The position numbers and the translations under genes were made by a program. Of a stretch of DNA of 64,000 bases, positions 56,438 to 64,000 are shown in pieces; position 1 is the first letter of the stretch, and each line of letters starts with the position of its first letter. The DNA comes from Cerrena zonata (taxonomy: Eukaryota > Basidiomycota > Agaricomycetes > Polyporales > Cerrenaceae), in NCBI GenBank assembly GCA_038087015.1, contig JASBNA010000011.1, positions 988,861-1,052,860 on the forward strand. The letters run 5' to 3'. The notes under the pieces were generated by a model that was not told the DNA's origin, searched no databases, and saw only the letters and a list, made by a program, of their open reading frames with translations.

Positions 56438-57305
56438 ATGGAGCCTCCCTCAACAATCGATGAGTGTTACAGCTGCCCGCTTTTGTCCTATTACCCGGTA
56501 AGCAGCACCCATCATTCTCAGACGTGCATCCTACTGAACAGCTATCAGGCACCAGATGAAGCAGTGCTTGGGGACTACCACACTGGCTTTATGGTGTGCT
56601 ATCGCCATGTGTCTGACAGGCCTTGTGATCGAGTTATCGAATTCGAGGAAAGTATATGTATTATGAGTATGTTTCAATTGCATCTGATTTACCTATTCAG
56701 GCTAACGGTTGATCGATGATCTCTCACAGAAGATGGTGCCTGGTCTAGGTTGGAAGGCACCTTTACTCTTTGGAGGCGCATCGACCATGCCACAGGCGAG
56801 TCCTGTTTACTCAATAATCAAGTCTCATGTACTTATACTACGCTTAGCGAGGCAACGATACACCGATAGAGAAGCCGTAAGTTCTGACGATCCGCGTACC
56901 CCGGGACGAGGTATGTTTTTGTAACTATCTCCTTTGCCGGGAGGTGACTTTGCTCCAGTTGCACATGCAGCTTATTTCAAGCTCATGCATGAGGCGGGGA
57001 CAAATATGCTCGAGCGTGTACTCAAGTGGAAGGAGATCTGGAACCAGTGGGAAGCAGCCGACTTCGCCGGGGTTCGGAGGCAGGAGAAAAACAGGGCCTA
57101 CCTCCTGTTTGACGCAAGCCTAGTCACCGCAGAGGCATATAGCGAGTTCCTCTTCAAGCAGGAGGACAAATGGAACCCAAAATACAGTGGGCTGGCCTCG
57201 GTGCTCGCCGACCTCACTGAGTTGGCCACTCGCCTCGTCTCAACGAGGGACGATCTCCTTGATTTGCGCGATCAGTGCAAGGCACATGTCCTCGCTCACA
57301 ACTAG
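56438..57305 (+). CDS. Unknown subtelomeric protein, right paralog
   Basis: Unrecognised gene transcribed toward the telomere, with its start just outside the large inverted repeat. Model: MEPPSTIDECYSCPLLSYYP, intron, APDEAVLGDYHTGFMVCYRH to FEESICIM, intron, DGAWSRLEGTFTLWRRIDHA to SEATIHR, a short exon around DDPRTPGRG, and a last exon (about 56,940-57,305) with helices HAAYFKLMHEAGTNMLERV, KWKEIWNQWEAADFAGVRR, YLLFDASLVTAEAYSEFLF and the end KAHVLAHN. The last exon is homologous to that of the left paralog. The helical domain has no motif I recognise. Exon edges in the middle are uncertain. Confidence 0.5.
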
Positions 57306-57918
57306 TTTGGTAGTCCTGTAACTATGTCTTGCCGTATGTCTCTCTTACGAGACTTTCTCAATATAATTGTAGCCGTTGTCTAAGATATATAGACCGAGTG
57401 TTATGCTGCTAAGCCTAAGAGATCACGCCGACATATCAATGCACTCTGTTTAGGAACATACGATCTTCCATCAGGAACATTGTGGTCCGATATTGAAACT
57501 GATGTGTACAAGGTACGGTTGCTAGGGTTCAGCAGCTTAAGCCGCATGGAACAGCCAATACCCCATATTAGGTGCACCCGTTGTTCTCCGTCCATGTGCT
57601 CGATATGCAGATGGCACCGTACACCGGTGTGCGTCTTGGACGCACATCACGCACATCTTGGTAATATCATAACATTATCTGCAACCACGCAGGACGGGGA
57701 AATATTCAGGATATCCTGTCCCTGATGCTAGTTCAGGACGCGAAGGTGGCAAAACAATATCTCTTCTTTGAGAAGCAAGTCATTGGGCATCCGCTAAGTG
57801 GTGCAAACAATTTGGCACTCGCTTGTCCGATCCTAGGCAATCCCTTAAAAGCTCGTGTAAATCATGACCATACAAATATTCTCCACACATCCTTTCCGAC
57901 GCTGTCAACGTGTCTGCT
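57306..57918. other. Intergenic with palindrome E
   Basis: Contains a single palindrome at 57627-57647 (TTTGG-like centre, CGTCTTGGACG) and no supported gene. It holds the promoter of helicase copy 2. Confidence 0.5.
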
Positions 57919-60900
57919 ATGCCTACCTTCAGCTATGGATCAAGCTTGCTTAATATCACTGCTGAATTCAGGCAACGCACTGTCTCTGTAAATACTCCCG
58001 TTGATCCTAACGCACCCTGGTCATGGCCCACCTGGCAAAAACGTACAGGGTTTGCTGAACCCCCTTGGGAAGCTGTCCCTCCTACCCAGAAACATCCCTT
58101 TGGCTGGACAGAGCGAGAATGCAGTCTGGTCAAATGTTACGTTGACTCATTCTGCAAGATCCGTACACGTTCAGAACGCCTGGAGTTCAGCAGAGCTAAA
58201 GGTGATAACACCGCCGAAGGCAGAAAACTTTACAACCAAGCGATCAACCTCTCCTTCAACGGGAAATGGAAACTCGTGGACGCTATGCATCGCTGTTTTC
58301 GGGACTCCAAAAAAACCTTCGAGTCCATACTTGCAGATCACGGTAGTCGCAACGTACGTTCGAATCCTGCATCATCATCGGATGCACACTCATACCCTCA
58401 TCAGCTACCTGAGATATTCGAAGAAGACCTTGGTGAGGTCAAGGACCTGATCGCGGACAGCATATTTGGGGAGAGCGGCAAGAAGCCCGGATCGTCTAAA
58501 TCTACCCCCGAGGTCAGGAAAGCTATTGATTATTGGGTATCGAACTTATGGCATGCCATGACCTCCAAATACCGTCGTGATGGCGTCAATATGGACAAGC
58601 TTGCGATTGAGGTCGCCGAGACTCTGCATAGTGTGTATACAATCCTACACATCTCCTTGTTATGTTGTATTTGTTATTGATCATCTGGTTCTGTAGAATT
58701 CGAAACCACGGATCGCAACATGGCAACATTGCATCTCTTTCTGCAGAAAAGTGGCAGATTGATGCAGTATTATCGGCAATTCGGTGATATTGAATCTCAG
58801 GCGCAGATTCATGAGTATCGCGATAAGCTCACAGACATACGCCTCGCCCTCTCGATTGATATGCAAGGCAAAACAATCCACAGTACGTACATGTTTGTCA
58901 CATCATCTTTCTCACATCTGACAGTTGTCGTTGTAACAGAGATAAGCCCCGCACTTCGGCAATCTCTGATGTTGTTAAGCAAACAAGAAGATGTCGATCG
59001 TATGGATGCTGAGATCGCGGAGGAGATTATCAATCTCTCCAAAGACTCGGTTGACATTCCCGTCTTGACACTCGACAGCATCGACTTGAAGGACTGGGAA
59101 AGTGGAGTGGAGAAATATCAGACCATGAATTCGGAGGCGATCTGTGCCCTTTTAGGTATCTCTCCCGATGGGACTCTCCCTCACTTTAACAACTACATTG
59201 ATGCTGTCGGTATCCGCGATCCCTGGATTGATGATTCCCTTCACAATGAAGCACTCGATGACCCCGATCAGAAGCTTCTCCGTCCACATTGGCACCAGCT
59301 CGTAGGCATGCTTAAGATGCTGGACAGTACTTTTGCCGGAGGACCCATCCTCCTGATGGATGGTGTGGGTCTTGGCAAGACGTTGCAAGTCATCGGCATA
59401 ATTGCACTTCTGGCATACTACCGCAAAACTAAACAGGATACCGGTCAATTTCCCGGCATATTCAGTGTGTTTTTTTTGTTCAGTTACTGTGCCTAAGCTG
59501 ATGGAGCTATCTTGTTCAACAGAGGGTAAAAAGTTCCAGGAACATGACAACATTCCTGATGAGGCCTGTTTGCTGGTGGTCCCCCTGTCATTGAGGGCGC
59601 AGGTCGAAGTTGAACTTCATCGGTATCTGAAACGCGGAAGCTTCGATGTGTTGCTGTATGACCGAGGGGCGCTGAAGATGCCAGATTACTGGCACACGAC
59701 CTTCCACATGTCTAAGCATGCACCCAGCCACCGTATCGTGTTGGCCACTATGACGGTAAGCTTTTTTGGCCAGATCTCCACAGATATCATCCATCTGACC
59801 ATGTGAACCCAAGGCACTGACCAGCGATGCAATTAATTGCCTGCAGTATGCATCCACAAGCCCAAATAATGCTCCCAAGGTCATTGAGAACTGTAGTCCA
59901 ACTCTCTTGACGCGGAAATGGCTCTTTACGGCCGTGGACGAGGTGCATAATGCACGCAACGTTGGTCAGAGCTACTGGGCAGTCTGGGGCTTGCGACAAT
60001 GTAGCCGCGGCTTTGTGGGCATGTCGGCAACTCCTGTCCTCACCCGTCCCCACGTAAGCACCCTTTACTTGACCATCGTTGACTGTATATATGCTGATTA
60101 TGCTGATAACGCTGATGACAGGATCTTTATCATATTGGTCGCTTCATGGAGATCAAGGGATTCGATAACGCATTGGACTACCAGACGATGATCCGTGACA
60201 TGACCAAAGCGAGTCGGTTGGATCGTAACGAGCGGGACGAACGTGGCGTCTGGAACGTGGACTTCTTCCGTGGGCAGGAGGAAGCCAACATCCCGGATCA
60301 CGTCGCCCGGTACAGTATGCATTGGATGAACAAGATGCGAGCGATGTTCGAAGGCCACATTATTCGCAGGGACTCCAACTCAGTGACGTACAACGGCAAG
60401 TCGATTATCGACATTAAACCTTACAAGTATGTTGCTCTGGAGCTAGCGTTGACGCCCACTGAGCAAGACGGGCTGGACGAAATCACGACAGCATTTGAGA
60501 AGAAGAGCAGCAACAAACGAACCGAAGGCCAGGTATGTTATGATTTGTCATCTCCATATCTGAGTCGAGCATCGGTGTGCAGGAGCAGGTGTGCGTCCTG
60601 GACGCATACCTGCTGCTGCCCCCGTGATACGAAAGAGACAGCAACTTCTGTGTGCTCTCTGCACTCGGTGTGCGTCCTGGACGCACACCTGCTGCTGCCC
60701 CACACGATACATCGAGGTCTGTGTGCCCTCTCGTGTCCGTCAGGCCTCTGCGCCCGATGTGCGTCCAGGACGCACAGTATTCTTATTCTCTTGCTTCTGC
60801 TCATCTCCTAATCAACAGCACTTCTACCTCGCTTTCCGCAGACGGTGCCTGCATCCCAACTTGCACACCGGGCGTGAGACAACCCTCGCCTTCAATACGC

Positions 60901-61951
60901 TAGGAGATTGGGAGGCTAACCCTTCCACCAAACTCGCCGCCCTTGTGCGCGTCCTCACCTATCATCTCAAATCTGACGCTCGCAGCCCCATGACCACAGT
61001 TGACGGCGAACTCGTAGATGGACCGGATGAGCCTCTCACTACAGAGGATAACCTACCGTGTGACAAGATTGTGGTCTACTCAGCCTTTGTCATTAACACA
61101 AGGTATATCAAGCAAGTAAGTGCTGCTTCGTACTCTCACCGGTCTATCGAGCAGTCCTCATCCCGGTGTAGGTCTTAAATGTCCACGAGATCCAGTATCT
61201 GTCGATCGACGGTGGAATGACTGTTGCAAGACGCACCAAGGTTATTCACCAGTTCCGTACTAGCGGGGTGGACGGTCCTCGCGTGCTCCTCGTTTCCATC
61301 GTTGGCACTACAGGACTAAATTTACCATTCGCCAATATCCTCGTGTCTTTGGTATGCATTCCTTTCCTCTTGTGATCGCGCGCTGACATTGATCGGCAGG
61401 ACGTCAACTGGTCTGAACAAGATGAGAACCAGCTGCGCGGTCGTTTGTGGCGCCAGAACCAGCCCAAGACTGTAGTCTTTTACCAACTCGTTGCCCGCGG
61501 TACCTCCGATGTCTTTCTCAACAACATTGCCTTCGGCAAAGGCGTGATGCTCAAAGCTTTTGTATCAGCCCCCAAAGGGCTTCAGAAGTGGTTCCATCCA
61601 GATTACATTGAGGACAACCTGCAGAAAGACGACTTTGATTACGCGCTAGCCAAGGATAACGATAAGGACGAGGATGAAGATGAGACCCCAAAGACCAAGA
61701 GAAAGAGGAAGGCCAAAGCGAAGAAAGCAGCTCAAATATGCGAGGATCAAGACAACACTCAGGCTTCGAAGAGCAAGAAGAAAACCAAAGCGAAGGCTAG
61801 TCCCACATCAACTGAGACAGCCGAGTCTTCAACAAATGTGTCGACTGAGGCCCAAACAGCGACAGCTGATCCTTCCCAGTCCAAAAATAAGGGTAAGCGG
61901 ACCACACCAGCGCCACGCAAGAAAATCACCTATGTTTCTTATCCCCCGTAG
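57919..61951 (+). CDS. SNF2-type subtelomeric helicase, copy 2 (intact)
   Basis: Predicted SNF2-family ATPase of about 1,100 residues, the last gene before the telomere and pointing to it. About ten exons; first exon 57919-58353 opens MPTFSYGSSLLN. An N-terminal family-specific region (WSWPTWQKRTG, FGWTERECSLVKCYVDSFC, LMQYYRQFGDIES) precedes the ATPase core: HWHQLVGMLKML, Walker A DGVGLGKTLQ (59,358-59,387), LLVVPLSLRAQVE, DEVH (59,937-59,948), GMSATPVL, GHIIRR, then lobe 2 with DKIVVYSAFVINTRY, GTTGLNLPFANILV and the arginine motif QLRGRLWRQNQPK. The tail is Lys/Ala/Ser-rich. All catalytic motifs are present. Intron 60,533-60,818 (286 bp) holds three palindromes. Fungal telomere-linked helicases are thought to act in end maintenance or spread by recombination; the same role here is inference. 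Confidence 0.85.
60533..60818. repeat. Palindrome cluster F inside a helicase intron (three copies)
   Basis: A 286-bp intron of helicase copy 2 with palindromes at 60589-60609, 60668-60688 and 60757-60777, spaced 79 and 89 bp. Spacers share CTGCTGCTGCCCC. This is the same intron position as in helicase copy 1 (both resume at (H/A)FYL). Confidence 0.85.
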
Positions 61952-61966
61952 TGAGGGCTGACTACG

Positions 61967-62030
61967 GACGACTCCAGGGCAAACGACTCCAGAACGACTC
62001 CAGAACGACTCCAGAAACGACTCCAGCAAT
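61967..62030 (+). repeat. ACGACTCCAGA tandem repeat
   Basis: Five to six units of about 10-12 bases (ACGACTCCAGA with small changes), starting 16 bases after the helicase stop codon. Confidence 0.8.
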
Positions 62031-63838
62031 GACTTTAGGCCAAAGTTGATGCAGCAACTTCCAGAATTTCATGAAAATATCAGGCAAAGTTGATGCAGCA
62101 ACTTCAGTTCAGTGTCAAATGGAAAGAGTTACTGTAATCAATATCAATCTAATATGAAACAACTGAAGTTGATTCAACATATATCAAACTGGAAAAGATA
62201 ATTACTGTTATATTTTTGATATCAGAAAAAAGTTGCTGCAACAACTTTCCAAAAGAACATTAAAAATGTCACATTTAGTAGAGATATAAAGTATATTATA
62301 TTAGAATATATTAACCAGAGTCAAAATGAAAGTCATAAGTGATTGCTACAATTATATTTTGAATAGCAAAAATAAGTTGCTGCAATAATGTTTCAAGTAA
62401 CTTTGCAAGTGAACATTGAAAATATTATAATGAGTAAAGATATAGAAAGAGATATATTGTGTTGAGATCCAGTAATCTGAATGAACACCAAAGAAATAAA
62501 GAATAAGATAGCAATGACAAAAAGTAATGATAACAAATATTGAATATCAAAGTCAAGTCAAGAATTAGATAAAAATGTCAGACAAAGTTAATAGAGCAAC
62601 TTTGATAAAGTATCAAATGAAAATAGTTACTGTAGCAAATATGAATTGAATATGGAATAACTGAAATAAATATAAGGTATCATATATCAAAGTGGAAAAG
62701 ATAATTATTGCAATATTTCAAGTAACTTTGCAAGTAAAGATTGAAAATATTACAATCAGTAGAGATATAAAGTGAAGCATATGATACTACAATCTACTAA
62801 CTAGAATCAAAGTGAAAGTGATAAGTGATTGCTATGATTATATTTGTAATACCAAAAATAAGTTGCTGCAACAACTTTTCAAGTGAAGATATAAAAAGAG
62901 AATATGTTGTGATAAGATTTAGTAATCCAAATGAAGGTCAAAGAGATAAAGATTAAGATAACAACAATAAAAAGTAATAGTAATATCAAAGTCAGGTCAA
63001 GTACAAGTTGCAATTAATATAATATATATCAAAGATAGTAGCAATAAATATGAAAGTATTATTGAAAATTGATATAACAGATTTTGATAAGTAGTAACTG
63101 TGAGTGAAGATAATGATTAGTAAGATTGAGTAAAGAAATAGTTCAACAATAAAGTGAAATAAAGTAGATGTAAGTATAAGTTGACATAAAAAATAATATG
63201 ACATAGATTGAAAGATAGAAATATATATCAAGTGAATATAAAAATAAGATAAGTGTATAAGAATATGAGATGAGAACATAGCAATAATAATATTAGAATG
63301 ATATAGAAATTATGAGAGAATAATAGAAATAGTGACAACAATAGTTATTGAGATATAATATTGCAGGTAAGCAGATATGAATATTTTAACAGAATTAGTT
63401 GAGAGATGGTTGAAATAAATAAAGGTAGAGGTAAAAGTAAAGTAGAAATAAGACAAAGGTAGAGATAGATAGGAAGAATATAGTAGAAGTTGAGATTCAA
63501 GTGGAACATAAGAAATAAGATTGAAGTAGGCAGGTAAAGTCAGAGGAAGTAGTTAGTAGAATAATATAGAGAAGGAATTAGAAAGAAATATTAGAAGCAA
63601 TAATAGAATTGAAGTTGGAAAATATATAGAAAGAAGGAAAGTATGAAGTAGAAGCAAAGAGTGAAGATGCAATAATGGAAGAGAGATAATATAGTTAATG
63701 TTAGATGTGGAAAGAGATTAATAGTTAATTGGTTAAATAAAATAAGATGTAATTTAGATAATAGGATAGGTTAAGTAGGCATAGGTAGGATTTAAGAGGG
63801 AAAATAATAGAAAGGAGTTAAATATTTTAATTATTGGT
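62031..63838. repeat. AT-rich subtelomeric repeat DNA
   Basis: About 1.8 kb without a gene. The first kilobase is made of long degenerate repeats: the 62,090-62,480 stretch recurs at about 62,570-62,960 (agttactgtaa, ctggaaaagataattactg). It carries several near-palindromes of the type AAGTTGCTGCAACAACTT (62,232, 62,371 and 62,861 regions) or AAGTTGATGCAGCAACTT (62,044 and 62,087). From about 63,000 the plus strand is strongly purine-rich with very few C. Confidence 0.7.
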
Positions 63839-63888
63839 TCATAACCCGGTCAGGGTTAGGGAGGAGGAGAAAACCTAACGAAGCGAGC

Positions 63889-64000
63889 TTAGGTTAGGTT
63901 AGGGTTAGGGTTAGGTTAGGTTAGGGTTAGGGTTAGGTTAGGGTTAGGGTTAGGTTAGGGTTAGGGTTAGGTTAGGGTTAGGGTTAGGGTTAGGGTTAGG
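63889..64000 (+). repeat. Telomere
   Basis: Terminal array of TTAGGG mixed with TTAGG units, running off the window. The inner part follows a 5-6-6 base rhythm (17-bp period); the last four or five units are pure TTAGGG. It shows that this is a right chromosome end with the G-rich strand 5' to 3'. A single isolated CAGGGTTAGGG sits just inside at about 63,850. Confidence 0.97.

Noticed and set aside
62992..63279. Minus-strand frame rich in Ile, Leu, Phe and Tyr near the telomere
   Set aside because: Translation of C-poor AT-rich repeat DNA; composition only.

Overview
The window is the right end of a fungal chromosome, most likely from an Agaricomycete-type basidiomycete. Evidence: spliced genes with many introns of about 50 bp, tandem fungal-type (FunK1) kinases, a chromodomain Ty3/gypsy retroelement, WSC-domain secreted proteins, and a terminal TTAGGG/TTAGG array running off the end at base 64000. 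Gene models were built by hand from splice sites, so exon edges are predictions.

Layout. 0.36-5.7 kb: two tandem FunK1 kinases. 6.1-24.4 kb: a repeat-rich district holding at least eight copies, intact or broken, of an unrecognised small-protein family (here called the YGWL family), and two inverted arms of about 2.6 kb (about 7.05-9.65 and 21.64-24.38 kb). The arms enclose an otherwise ordinary block: an SH3+TBC protein, mitochondrial ribosomal protein S17, prefoldin subunit 6 and the SNARE Vti1. 24.8-36.0 kb: M17 leucyl aminopeptidase, a possible secreted mini-peptide, a Brc1/Rtt107-like multi-BRCT protein with AT-hooks, and a WSC-domain secreted protein with a broken inverted partial copy. 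36.8-47.8 kb: a minisatellite, then a decayed Ty3/gypsy chromovirus whose polyprotein frame is broken by three stops and a 715-bp CACTG-ended element with a TGT duplication. An extra coiled-coil ORF follows and runs straight into a short internal telomere repeat.

47.8-64.0 kb is the subtelomere. It holds two paralogous SNF2-type helicase genes, both pointing to the telomere. The inner one is decaying (two stops, DEVH changed to YEMH); the outer one is intact. Between them a head-to-head pair of unknown paralogs sits around a large inverted repeat. Nineteen copies of a 21-bp palindrome (half-site GTGTGCGTCC, central A/T, mirrored half-site) were found by eye only between 48.1 and 60.8 kb, including arrays inside the same intron of both helicases. 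The last 2 kb is AT-rich, C-poor repeat DNA followed by the telomere.

The best candidates for something undescribed are the palindrome/helicase subtelomeric module and the YGWL small-protein family with its shared leader intron and its link to the inverted arms.
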